NCBI GenBank assembly: GCA_949297215.1
Contig: CASFRV010000004.1
Span: 40,195-104,194 of the forward strand
From: an uncultured Bacteroidales bacterium
Lineage (GTDB): Bacteria > Bacteroidota > Bacteroidia > Bacteroidales > Bacteroidaceae
Length of the DNA stretch: 64,000 nt
Direction of reading: 5' to 3'
The notes under the pieces are model-generated. The model was not told where the DNA came from and ran no database searches. It saw only the letters and a program-made list of their open reading frames with translations. Shown here piece by piece: positions 1 to 7,927 of this stretch. Position 1 is the first letter of the stretch, and each line of letters begins with the position of its first letter. The position numbers were made by a program, and so were the translations under genes.

Positions 1-370
1 TGTCGGTGGTGTGTACCTCGTAGCCCGAGTAGAGATAGGTGTTGGGCAGCGAGAACAGATAGCGCTCCACGGTGGCGCGGGCGCCCGTTTCCTCGCGCAG
101 CTCGCGCAGGCAGGCGGCTTCGAGCGTCTCGCCGGCGTCGACAAAGCCGCCCGGCAGGTCGAGCGTGCCGGCCGCGGGCGCCAGGCGGCGGCGCACGGCG
201 AGCAGACGGCCCGCCTCGTCGTAGACAACGGCCACGACGGCGGCTGCCGCGTTGTGATAGAGCACGAAGCCGCAGGCCGGACAGCGCTTCGACTTGAAGT
301 CGTTTTCGACGAAGCCGGCCGCCCCGCAGCGGGGACAATGGGTGAAAAGGTGCAGGGGATGGGCGTTCAT
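1..370 (-). CDS. NUDIX hydrolase with N-terminal zinc ribbon (3' end outside window)
   Basis: The reading frame starts at the ATG ending at 370 and is still open at base 1, so only about 123 N-terminal residues are visible. Residues 12-33 form a zinc ribbon with two CPxC knuckles (CPRC, CPAC), as in NudC-like or ADP-ribose-type NUDIX proteins. A NUDIX box follows: GGFVDAGE, then RELREETG, which fits GX5EX7REUXEEXGU. Such enzymes cleave nucleoside diphosphates linked to another moiety; the substrate cannot be told from the sequence. It lies 7 bases downstream of the M16 peptidase gene and is probably the last gene of the flippase-M16-NUDIX operon. The family call is firm and the substrate unknown. 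Confidence 0.85.
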   Translation of the reverse strand, partial: MNAHPLHLFTHCPRCGAAGFVENDFKSKRCPACGFVLYHNAAAAVVAVVYDEAGRLLAVRRRLAPAAGTLDLPGGFVDAGETLEAACLRELREETGARATVERYLFSLPNTYLYSGYEVHTTD

Positions 371-377
371 GGCGCAA

Positions 378-1613
378 TCAGTGATAGACAAGCGTGGTGA
401 GCCCTTCGGAGGCATACACCTCGGCGGCGATGGCTTGCAGCGCCTCGGCGCTCACGGCGTCGATGGCGCGGCAGAGGGCCCCGACGTCGCGGTGGCACCC
501 GTAGTGGGCGTAGGTTTTTCCCAAGGCCAGGGCGTAGCTCTCGCGGGCCTCACAGGAGATGCCAATCTGCCCTTTCAGCTGCTTTTTGGCCGCCGCCAGC
601 CGTGCCGGCGTAAGGGCCGTATCGGTCAGGCGGCGCAGCTCGCGGCCCACCAGGCGGCGGCAGCGCTCCACGTCGGCCGCGTCGCAGCCGAAATAGACGT
701 TCCAGGCGCCCGTGTCGGGGTAGGTGGAGAGATAGGCGTCCACCGAATAGACCAGCCCGGCGTGCTCGCGCAGACTCAGGTTGAGGCGCGAGTTCATGCC
801 CGGCCCGCCCAGGATGTTATTAAGGAGCATGAGCCCGTGGCGACGCTCGTCGCGGCCGCCGAACGTGCGTGCCCCGACGACCACGTGGGCCTGGTGCGTG
901 CCCCGCTCCACGTAGCGCGTCTCGGGCCGGTAGGGAGGCAGCGGAGGCATGGGCTTCGTCACGGTGGCGGCGGGCAGGTCGGCCGTGAGGCGCTCCATCG
1001 TGCGCACAAGGCGGCCGAAGTCGACATCGCCCAGCACGTAGAACACGGCGTTCGATGGGCGGTAGTAGCGGTCGGCGAAGCGCCGCGCGTCGGCCGTGCG
1101 GTAGGAACGCAGCCGCGCGGCATCGCCCAGCACGTCGCGCCCAAGGGGGTGGCCACGGAAGAGCATGGCCTCGAATTCGTCGAAGATGAGTTCCGAGGGA
1201 GAGTCCTTGTAGCTGTCTATCTCGTCGCAGATTACCTCCACTTCACGGTCGATCTCGTGCTGCGGGTACGTGCTGCGGAACACAATGTCGGTGAGCAGGT
1301 CGGCCGCCCGGCCGAAGTCGGGGCGCAGCACGGTGGCATAATAGACAGTCTCCTCTTTGTTGGTGTAGGCGTTCAGGTCGCCGCCCACGCGTTCCAGGCC
1401 GTTGGTGATGTGGCAGGCTCGTCGGCGCGCCGTGCCCTTGAAGCTCATGTGTTCCAGGAAGTGGGCCATGCCCGTGTCGGCCTCGTCCTCGTGGCGGGTG
1501 CCGGCGCAGACCACGTAGCCGCAGTAGACCACGGCCGAGGCGGCCTCTTCGTGGATGATGCGCAGCCCGTTGGCGAGCCGGTAGGTATGGAAGATGGGGG
1601 CAGAAGCGGTCAT
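378..1613 (-). CDS. M16 family zinc metallopeptidase (insulinase/processing-peptidase type)
   Basis: This 411-residue protein carries the inverted zinc motif HxxEH (HFLEH, residues 51-55) in the M16A N-terminal domain, with the downstream acidic helix (EVICDEIDSYKDSP) that supplies the third zinc ligand. A second, inactive M16C-type domain follows from about residue 180. The size matches the single-chain bacterial M16B peptidases that act as dimeric peptide-degrading clamshells. I chose the ATG at 1613 because it gives the usual start just before the first strand (FHTYRLANGLRI); a longer frame to 1697 overlaps the flippase gene and looks non-coding. Four bases separate it from the upstream flippase gene. 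No signal peptide is seen, so it is probably cytoplasmic or periplasmic-facing by another route. Confidence 0.9.
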   Translation of the reverse strand: MTASAPIFHTYRLANGLRIIHEEAASAVVYCGYVVCAGTRHEDEADTGMAHFLEHMSFKGTARRRACHITNGLERVGGDLNAYTNKEETVYYATVLRPDFGRAADLLTDIVFRSTYPQHEIDREVEVICDEIDSYKDSPSELIFDEFEAMLFRGHPLGRDVLGDAARLRSYRTADARRFADRYYRPSNAVFYVLGDVDFGRLVRTMERLTADLPAATVTKPMPPLPPYRPETRYVERGTHQAHVVVGARTFGGRDERRHGLMLLNNILGGPGMNSRLNLSLREHAGLVYSVDAYLSTYPDTGAWNVYFGCDAADVERCRRLVGRELRRLTDTALTPARLAAAKKQLKGQIGISCEARESYALALGKTYAHYGCHRDVGALCRAIDAVSAEALQAIAAEVYASEGLTTLVYH

Positions 1614-1617
1614 GGCG

Positions 1618-3126
1618 TCAGGGGCGTTGGCGGAAGTAACGGCCCACCACGGGCCACGCCCGCAGCGGGAAGTCGTAGTGGACGGCGTGGGCGGCAAAGA
1701 GCCCGATGAGCACCGTGTTGGCGCCCAAGCGGGCCCACAGCGGCCACGAGGCCGGCAGCCATTGCATCACGGCAAAGAACGCCGCGGCCAGAAGCACGTA
1801 CACACCGATGCTGCGCAGCGGGTAATGGATGGGATAGTAGCGGCGGCCCACGAAATAGCTCAGCAGCATGGCCGTGGCGTAGCCTGCCACGCCGGCCCAG
1901 GCGCAGGCCATGTAGCCGTAGGTGGGGATGAAGGCCACGTTGACAGCCACGAGCACCACGCAGCCCGCCCCCGAGAACCACGCGCCCCAGATGGTGCGGT
2001 CGATGAGCTTATACCAGAACGACAGGTTGAAGTAGATGCCCATCAATATCTCGGCGGCCATGACGATGGGCACCACGCGCAGCCCGGCCCAATAGCCCGG
2101 GGCGATGATGTGCTTGATGACGTCGAGATAGCCCACGACGATGAGAAAGGCCAGCAGGGTGAAAATGACGAAATACTTCATGGCGCGGGCGTAGGTGTCG
2201 CGGTTGTCGCCCTCGCGGTCCTTGCCGAAGACGAAGGGCTCGTAGGCATAGCGGAAGGCCTGCGTTATCATGGCCATGATCATGGCTATCTTCACGCAGG
2301 CACCGTAGATGCCGAGCTGCACCTTGCCCTCGGGGCCCTCGACGATGCGGGGGAAAATCATCTTGTCGGCCGTTTGGTTGAGGATGCCCGCGATGCCCAG
2401 GATGAGGATGGGCCAGGCATAATGCCACATGCGACCCATGAGCCGCCGGTCGAAGACGTAGCGGAAGCCCGTGAGCTCGCGGCGGAAGAACAGGGTGACC
2501 AGCGCCGTGCACGCCAGGTTGATGAAGAACGCATAGCCCACGCCCACCGACGGGTCGTAGACGCAGCTCACGGCCTCGCGCCATGCCGGCCGCGCATACA
2601 GGGCGGGCAGCAGCAGGAAGTAGACGAGGTTGAGCCCGATGTTGAGTCCGATGAAGAGCAGCTTGAGGGCGGCAAACTTGATGGGGCGCCGCCGGTAGCG
2701 CAGATAGGCAAAGGGAATGCACTGGAAGGCGTCGATGGCCACGCACACGGCCATCGTGCCCACATACTCGGGGTGGTCGGCATAGTCGAGCGCGTCGGCC
2801 ACCTGCGGCAGGAAGCCCAGCACGAGGGCCACGAAGGCCAGCCCCACCCCGCCCACGGCGATGAGCGTCGTGGAGTAGACGCGCATAGGGTCGCGCTCGC
2901 CCTCTTTGTTGACGAAGCGGAAGAACGTTGTCTCCATGCCGAAGGTGAGCAGCACAAGCAGGAGGGCCGTGTAGCTGTACACCTCGGTGATGACGCCGTA
3001 GCCGCCCGACGAGGCGGCCAGGCGGGCCGTGTAGAGCGGCACGAGCAGATAGTTGAGGAAGCGCCCCACGATGCTGCTCAGCCCGTAGATGGCGGTGTCC
3101 TTGGCCAGCGATTTCAGGTTTGCCAT
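1618..3126 (-). CDS. Polysaccharide/lipid-linked oligosaccharide flippase (MOP superfamily)
   Basis: A polytopic membrane protein of 502 residues that starts MANLKSLAKDTAIYG, the typical opening of Bacteroidetes Wzx/MATE-like polysaccharide biosynthesis proteins, followed by about 12-14 hydrophobic segments. The family moves lipid-linked glycans across the inner membrane, for example for capsule or O-antigen. I chose the ATG at 3126 because this N-terminus aligns with the family; a longer frame to 3204 adds a hydrophilic, promoter-containing stretch. It heads an operon with M16 and NUDIX genes rather than a glycan cluster, which is common for the housekeeping flippases of this phylum. The substrate is not determinable. 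Confidence 0.85.
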   Translation of the reverse strand: MANLKSLAKDTAIYGLSSIVGRFLNYLLVPLYTARLAASSGGYGVITEVYSYTALLLVLLTFGMETTFFRFVNKEGERDPMRVYSTTLIAVGGVGLAFVALVLGFLPQVADALDYADHPEYVGTMAVCVAIDAFQCIPFAYLRYRRRPIKFAALKLLFIGLNIGLNLVYFLLLPALYARPAWREAVSCVYDPSVGVGYAFFINLACTALVTLFFRRELTGFRYVFDRRLMGRMWHYAWPILILGIAGILNQTADKMIFPRIVEGPEGKVQLGIYGACVKIAMIMAMITQAFRYAYEPFVFGKDREGDNRDTYARAMKYFVIFTLLAFLIVVGYLDVIKHIIAPGYWAGLRVVPIVMAAEILMGIYFNLSFWYKLIDRTIWGAWFSGAGCVVLVAVNVAFIPTYGYMACAWAGVAGYATAMLLSYFVGRRYYPIHYPLRSIGVYVLLAAAFFAVMQWLPASWPLWARLGANTVLIGLFAAHAVHYDFPLRAWPVVGRYFRQRP

Positions 3127-3181
3127 AAGCCGGTTGTCAATGTTTATGCCAGCGCCCTGCACGCGGACAGGCGCAGACATG

Positions 3182-3189
3182 CAAAGGTA
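3182..3189 (-). promoter_or_regulatory. Promoter -7 box of the flippase operon
   Basis: On the minus strand the sequence reads TACCTTTG, an exact TAnnTTTG Bacteroidetes -7 box, about 55 bases upstream of the flippase start codon. No clear -33 element at the expected spacing. Confidence 0.6.
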
Positions 3190-3281
3190 AGGCCTTTTTT
3201 GCAACCGCGGGCGGGCGGCCGCGCTAAAAAGCGTCGGTCTCCCTCGTATGCACCCCGCGCCGGTGGGGCAGGCGTCTCATG

Positions 3282-4322
3282 TCAAACGTTTTCATCCCCC
3301 GGTTCTTTCAAAGAAGCGAGGCGTTTGGCTTCGTTTATCTCATGAATGAGCTGTTCGGAGGTGGGCAGGTAAAGTTCGTACTTGCTGGTGTAGATGGTTC
3401 GGTTGTTCTCTGGCAAAGCGAGCCTGACGGCTGTGTCGTTCTTACTGGTGCAGAGCAATATGCCTATGGTCGGATTTTCGTCCTCGGCCTTCTCATTCCG
3501 ATCATAATGGTTCACATACATCTGCATCTGGCCGAGATCCTGATGAGTAAGCTTGCGTGTCTTCAAATCGATGAGCACGAAACACCGCAACAGGCGATTG
3601 TAGAACACCAGATCGATGAAATATTCGTCATCTTCCACCAGAAAGCGCTTCTGTCGCGCCACAAACGAAAACCCCTTGCCCATTTCGAGCAAGAAGTCGG
3701 CAAGGTGCGAGATGATGGCGGCCTCCAAATCTTTTTCGTAATATGCCGGCCGGCGTTCCAGTCCTAAGAATTCGAGGAACATGGGGTCTTTGATGATTTC
3801 CGTCGGCCGTTCCGGCTGACGCTCGCCGCGCGCCACGGCCAGCACCGCCTCTTTGTCGTTGCTCATCAGCAGGCGCTCGTAGAGCAGGGAGTTGATTTGC
3901 CGTTCCAATTGGCGACCGGTCCAACCTTCATTGACTGCCTCCAATTCATAATACTCACGCTTGTCCTTGTCAGGGATGGCTATGAGCAGCTTATACTGCG
4001 ACCAGCTCAATTGCGTCCGCAGTGTGGACGCAATTGGATAGAGCCTGTAAAACTGCCTGCTGCGTTCCAACTGCCTCACCGAGAAGCCGCTACCATACTC
4101 TGGCATGATCTGTTTGGAAAGGTTGCGGATGAGGTAGGTTCCATAGTTGGCACGCTGCTTCCCCTGCTGCTCTTTCTCGAAGATGCGCTTGCCGATGTTC
4201 CAATACATCTGCACGCGGCAAAAGTCCACGCTGCGCACCGCGTTTTGACGGGATTCATCGATGATTTGTCTGATTTCCGCCACAAACCCTTTGTCGTTTT
4301 CTACGATTTCCCCTGCTTTCAT
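3282..4322 (-). CDS. YhcG/DUF1016-type PD-(D/E)XK nuclease family protein
   Basis: A 346-residue protein with the two-part layout of the YhcG (DUF1016) family. The N-terminal helical domain (residues about 10-170) includes NIGKRIFEKEQQGKQRANYG and a region around SWSQYKLLIAIPD. The C-terminal PD-(D/E)XK nuclease fold has its core at FIDLVFYN followed by LIDLKT, giving the D...(D)xK residues. Family members are linked to DNA processing and often travel with restriction-modification loci, but no such partner is nearby. It is monocistronic, flanked by a minus-strand promoter at 4432-4439. Codon use is somewhat less GC-rich than in its neighbours, which fits an accessory gene. Cellular role unknown. 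Confidence 0.88.
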   Translation of the reverse strand: MKAGEIVENDKGFVAEIRQIIDESRQNAVRSVDFCRVQMYWNIGKRIFEKEQQGKQRANYGTYLIRNLSKQIMPEYGSGFSVRQLERSRQFYRLYPIASTLRTQLSWSQYKLLIAIPDKDKREYYELEAVNEGWTGRQLERQINSLLYERLLMSNDKEAVLAVARGERQPERPTEIIKDPMFLEFLGLERRPAYYEKDLEAAIISHLADFLLEMGKGFSFVARQKRFLVEDDEYFIDLVFYNRLLRCFVLIDLKTRKLTHQDLGQMQMYVNHYDRNEKAEDENPTIGILLCTSKNDTAVRLALPENNRTIYTSKYELYLPTSEQLIHEINEAKRLASLKEPGDENV

Positions 4323-4431
4323 TGTTTTTCTGTTTTTGCTGGTTAAAGATGTAGCCTCGGCTCTTGCCCCGCTGCCGCCGCCACCTTTCCTCCCCACCCT
4401 TCTTTCCGCAAGGCGGGCGCGGCCTGCCTTG

Positions 4432-4439
4432 CAAATATA
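4432..4439 (-). promoter_or_regulatory. Promoter -7 box of the YhcG-family gene
   Basis: The minus strand reads TATATTTG, a perfect TAnnTTTG box, about 110 bases upstream of the start codon at 4322. Confidence 0.55.
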
Positions 4440-4530
4440 CGACAATCGGCTGAATCGGCGGGAGCGCCGCCCGACAAAGCCGCGGTGGGGGCCCGGGGCA
4501 GGAAGGGGCGCGCATTTCCGCCCCGCCCGC

Positions 4531-4561
4531 TTGGCCCGACCGTCCGCTTACTGTAACTTTG
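4531..4561 (+). promoter_or_regulatory. Promoter of the SpmAB-like gene
   Basis: TTGG at 4531-4534, a 19-base spacer and TAACTTTG at 4554-4561 make a near-ideal Bacteroidetes -33/-7 promoter, 23 bases before the start codon. Confidence 0.8.
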
Positions 4562-4584
4562 CGGCCGCTAACTCATTTGCTCGC

Positions 4585-5820
4585 ATGGTACTCAATTATA
4601 TATGGCTCGCCTTTTTCCTCGTGGCATTTGCCATTGCCACGGTGAAACTGCTGTTTTTTGGCGATGTAGACGTCTTCCCGGCCATCATGAACTCCACGTT
4701 CGACACGGCGCGCACGGCGTTCGAGATTTCTCTCGGCCTCACGGGCGTGCTTTCGCTGTGGCTCGGCGTGATGAAGATCGGCGAGCGCGGCGGCGTGGTC
4801 GACGTGCTGGCGCGCTGGCTCAGCCCGGTCTTTACGAAGCTCTTTCCCGACGTGCCCAAGGGCCATCCCGTCGTGGGCAACATCTTCATGAACATCGCGG
4901 CCAACATGCTGGGGCTCGACAACGCGGCCACGCCCCTCGGCCTGAAGGCCATGGAGGGCCTGCAACAGCTCAACCCCAGGAAGGACACGGCCACCAACCC
5001 GATGATTATGTTCCTGGTCATCAACACGTCGGGCCTCACCATCATCCCGGTGAGCATTATGGTGTATCGTGCACAGGCCGGCGCGGCGCAGCCCACCGAC
5101 GTTTTCATCCCCATCCTGCTTGCCACGTTCTGCTCGACGCTGGCCGGCATCGTGGCCACGAGCCTCTATCAGCGCATCAACCTGCTCAACCGCACGTTGC
5201 TCCTCACGCTGGGCGGCATGTCGGCCGGCGTGGCCGCCGTCATCTGGGGCTTCAGCCGCATGGACCGCGCCATGATGAACACCGTGGGCACCACCACGGC
5301 CAACGTGCTGCTCTTCACCATCATCATCCTGTTTCTGCTGGCGGGCGTGCGGCGGCGCGTCAACGTGTACGACGCCTTCATCGAGGGAGCCAAGGAGGGC
5401 TTCACCACGGCCGTGCGCATCATCCCCTACCTGGTGGCCATCCTGGTGGGCGTGGGCGTGTTCCGTGCCTCGGGGGCGATGGACTGGCTCGTCGACGGCC
5501 TCGCGTGGCTCGTGCGACTGAGCGGCCTGCCGTCCGACTGGGTGACAGCCCTGCCCACGGCGCTCATGAAGCCCCTGAGCGGCAGCGGAGCCCGCGGCAT
5601 GATGGTCGATGCCATGGCCACCTACGGCGCCGACTCGTTTGCAGGCCGCCTGAGCTGCATCTTCCAGGGAAGCACCGACACGACGTTCTACATCCTGGCC
5701 GTCTACTTCGGCAGCGTCGGCATACGCTACACGCGCCATGCCGTGGCCTGCGGCCTGCTGGCCGACCTGGCCGGCGTCGTGGCCGCCATCGGCGTGTGCT
5801 ACCTTTTCTTCGGAGCCTGA
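4585..5820 (+). CDS. SpmA-SpmB fusion, nucleoside-recognition (Gate) domain membrane protein
   Basis: A 411-residue integral membrane protein that joins the equivalents of Bacillus SpmA (residues about 1-200; NIFMNIAANMLGLDNAATPLG is its signature region) and SpmB (about 240-411; PTALMKPLSGSGARGM and FQGSTDTTFYILAVYFGSVG). Both halves carry the Gate/nucleoside-recognition fold. Despite the name, the family is widespread in non-sporulating Bacteroidetes, where its substrate is unknown. The ATG at 4585 was chosen because it follows a canonical promoter by 23 bases and starts at the first membrane segment; the open frame upstream to 4261 is not supported. It is monocistronic, with repeat element A1 starting 27 bases after its stop. 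Confidence 0.88.
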   Translation: MVLNYIWLAFFLVAFAIATVKLLFFGDVDVFPAIMNSTFDTARTAFEISLGLTGVLSLWLGVMKIGERGGVVDVLARWLSPVFTKLFPDVPKGHPVVGNIFMNIAANMLGLDNAATPLGLKAMEGLQQLNPRKDTATNPMIMFLVINTSGLTIIPVSIMVYRAQAGAAQPTDVFIPILLATFCSTLAGIVATSLYQRINLLNRTLLLTLGGMSAGVAAVIWGFSRMDRAMMNTVGTTTANVLLFTIIILFLLAGVRRRVNVYDAFIEGAKEGFTTAVRIIPYLVAILVGVGVFRASGAMDWLVDGLAWLVRLSGLPSDWVTALPTALMKPLSGSGARGMMVDAMATYGADSFAGRLSCIFQGSTDTTFYILAVYFGSVGIRYTRHAVACGLLADLAGVVAAIGVCYLFFGA

Positions 5821-5846
5821 GGCGCCGCCCGTCCGCTCCTACGCTG

Positions 5847-6187
5847 TTTTTTAACACGGAGAATCGATTATTTTCGAGCGCCAGCGCCGACGCTCGCAAA
5901 TGAGCGAAAATCAGAAACCGCTGACGTTCAGCCACATCCGTGCGAAGCCCCGCCGCACGGACGCCCCAAAACGCGATTTTCGCCACTATATGGCGCAAAT
6001 CGACCCCCATTTTCTCTTGAAAACAGGCCTTGGATACGAAAATCCAAGGGATGGATCGGCCGATCCATGGGATGGAAACAGAAATCCATGGGATGGATCG
6101 ACGGGGCAGCCGCATGGACGCACGAAAATAACGCTAAAAGGCGGCGCAACACGCGCGTCCGCATTAACAGAGTGACATATAGCGCAC
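5847..6187 (+). repeat. Module A, copy 1 (341 bp intergenic element)
   Basis: Starts with TTTTTTAACACGGAGAATCG and ends AACAGAGTGACATATAGCGC. In between are an inverted pair around CGCTCGCAAATGAGCG, a hairpin with arms CCGTGCG/CGCACGG, the border CTATATGGC, then three tandem 21-bp units each built on ATCCAWGGGATGGA (6041-6103), and the opposite border CATATAG. The same layout, with 339-341 bp total length, recurs at 21640-21980 (minus), 35153-35491 and 48405-48744. The first unit includes the perfect palindrome ATGGATCGGCCGATCCAT. The element starts 27 bases after the SpmAB-like gene, so it is transcribed as 3' tail unless terminated. Confidence 0.85.
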
Positions 6188-6244
6188 AAGGGGTGCGGCC
6201 TTCCGATGACAACATCGCGTGCTGAAAAGGAATCGCGAGGCCTG

Positions 6245-6547
6245 CGACCCCATAGGGGTCGAACCATCTATAACCGCGGGTGAGCCAAAGGCGAACCCGC
6301 GGACAGTCCTCACCCTACAATGGGACCCCATGGGGGTCCAACTTCCCCTTACCGCGGGTAAGCCGCAGGCATACCCGCGGACAACGCGGAGCAGTCATCC
6401 GCCAAGGCCTAAAACAACACATCCCGGTGCCCGCACGACGCTGTGAGGAAGTTCGACCCCCATGGGGTCGGAGTAGTGTGGGGTTCCTGTCCGCGGGTGC
6501 GCTGCGCTTACCCGCGGTTATAGAGTAGTGCGACCCCCTTGGGACCG
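6245..6547 (+). repeat. Module B, copy 1 (about 300 bp palindrome/hairpin array)
   Basis: Order: palindrome CGACCCCATAGGGGTCG; 11 bases; hairpin with arms ACCGCGGGT/ACCCGCGG and inner stem GCC-AAA-GGC; 20 bases; palindrome GGACCCCATGGGGGTCC; 11 bases; hairpin with inner stem GCC-GCA-GGC; a 73-base spacer; palindrome; 20 bases; inverted hairpin; 12 bases; a decayed palindrome. So two palindrome-hairpin repeats face one inverted one. The same plan recurs at 20918-21222 (minus), 35864-36167, 63284-63579 (minus) and 63827 onward. No coding potential is credible here. Confidence 0.85.
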
Positions 6548-6658
6548 TCAGCCACACGTTAAACAGCCGGCTCCCCATCGGCGGGCCCCTCCCCCGTCCC
6601 CGCCGCCCGCAAAGGGCGTTTCTTTCAGCCGCTTGCGGGATGTTCGTGAAAAAAGTAG

Positions 6659-6666
6659 TACCTTTG
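6659..6666 (+). promoter_or_regulatory. Promoter -7 box of the GNAT-like gene
   Basis: TACCTTTG, matching TAnnTTTG, 50 bases before the start codon; TTGC at 6633-6636 is a possible -33 element with a longish 22-base spacer. Confidence 0.65.
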
Positions 6667-6716
6667 CACGCGGTATACCGTTTTTTATTTTATACAGCAA
6701 ACAGCCACCGGGAGAA

Positions 6717-7850
6717 ATGTCCGTCGAAATCAAGAAAGTCACGAGCAGAAAGGAGCTGAAACAGTTCATCCGTTTCAATTACGAGTTCTACAAAAACAAT
6801 CCCTACGCCGTCCCCGACCTGTACGAGGACATGCTGCAAACGTTCTCGCCGGGCAAGAACGCCGCGCTCGACTTCTGCGAGGCCGACTATTTCCTGGCCC
6901 TGCGCGAGGGACGCATCGTGGGCCGCGTGGCAGCCATCATCAACCGCCGCGCCAACGCCACGTGGAAAAAGCGTCAGGTGCGCTTCGGGTGGATCGACTT
7001 CATCGACGACATCGAGGTGAGCCGCGCCCTCATCGACACCGTCAGGCAGTGGGGACGCGAGCGCGGCATGGACACCATCGAGGGTCCGCTGGGCTTCACC
7101 GACCTCGACGCCGAGGGCATGCTCATCGAGGGCTTCGACCAGCTCTCCACCATGGCCACCACGTACAACTATCCCTACTACCCCCGCCACATGGAGCAGC
7201 TGGGCCTCGCCAAGGCGGTCGACTGGGTGGAGATGAAAATCTTCGTGCCCGACGAAATACCCGAGAAGCACCGGCGCATTGCCGACATCATACGGCGCAA
7301 GTATAACCTGCGCGTGCGCAAGCTCAGCGGCAAGCGCGGGCTGCGCCGCTCGGGCGTGGTGCATGACATTTTCCGCCTCATCAACCAGGCCTACGCCCCC
7401 CTCTTCGGCTACTCGGAGATGACCGACCGGCAGATCGACCAGTACGTCGGCAACTACCTGCCCGTGCTCGACCTGCGCATGGTCACCGTCGTCGAAAACG
7501 CCGAGGGCGAGCTCGTGGCCGTGGGCATCTCGATGCCCTCGCTCTCGCGCGCCCTGCAACGGGCCCGGGGCCGCCTGCTGCCCTTCGGGTGGTTCCACCT
7601 GCTGCGCGCCCTGCGCTGGCGGCGCCCCGAGACGCTCGACCTGCTCCTGGTGGCCGTGCGCCCCGACTATCAGAACAAAGGCGTCAACGCCCTGCTCTTC
7701 ACCGACCTCATCCCCGTCTACCAGCAGCTCGGCTTCAAGTATGCCGAGAGCAACCCCGAACTCGAGGTCAACGAAAAGGTGCAGAGCCAGTGGCAATACT
7801 TCCACACGGAGCAACACAAGCGCCGCCGCTGCTTCACGGCCCCCCTCTGA
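6717..7850 (+). CDS. GNAT-like N-acetyltransferase family protein
   Basis: A 377-residue cytoplasmic protein. The C-terminal third has a GNAT-like acetyl-CoA segment ([20 protein letters not shown], where the Q/RxxG pyrophosphate-loop motif appears as QNKGVN) followed by the helix and strand typical of that fold. The N-terminal part ([20 protein letters not shown], with a DPxxxE-like PDLYEDM) matches a large Bacteroidetes family annotated only as N-acetyltransferase or hypothetical. No substrate is known. The start was chosen at the ATG right after a promoter-leader region. It is followed after 77 bases by parE and may be co-transcribed with it, although no terminator or promoter was found between them. 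Confidence 0.65.
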   Translation: MSVEIKKVTSRKELKQFIRFNYEFYKNNPYAVPDLYEDMLQTFSPGKNAALDFCEADYFLALREGRIVGRVAAIINRRANATWKKRQVRFGWIDFIDDIEVSRALIDTVRQWGRERGMDTIEGPLGFTDLDAEGMLIEGFDQLSTMATTYNYPYYPRHMEQLGLAKAVDWVEMKIFVPDEIPEKHRRIADIIRRKYNLRVRKLSGKRGLRRSGVVHDIFRLINQAYAPLFGYSEMTDRQIDQYVGNYLPVLDLRMVTVVENAEGELVAVGISMPSLSRALQRARGRLLPFGWFHLLRALRWRRPETLDLLLVAVRPDYQNKGVNALLFTDLIPVYQQLGFKYAESNPELEVNEKVQSQWQYFHTEQHKRRRCFTAPL

Positions 7851-7927
7851 CGCCCGCACCCCCGGCAGCCGCCACGGCGCGGCCCGCGGCCATGGGGCCG
7901 CCCCTCCCTCCCTTTCCCCGCACCCTT

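Noticed and set aside
5900-6175. Open frames inside module A copies (similar peptides at 21583-21906, 35294 and 48547)
   Set aside because: They recur because the DNA element recurs; substitutions between copies look mostly non-synonymous, upstream parts are replaced by terminators in two copies, and one copy has an internal stop. Kept as a finding, not called as genes.
6245-6547. Possible CRISPR array in the palindromic repeats
   Set aside because: Repeat units alternate between two kinds, spacers are conserved between loci, orientation flips inside the element, and no cas gene is near.
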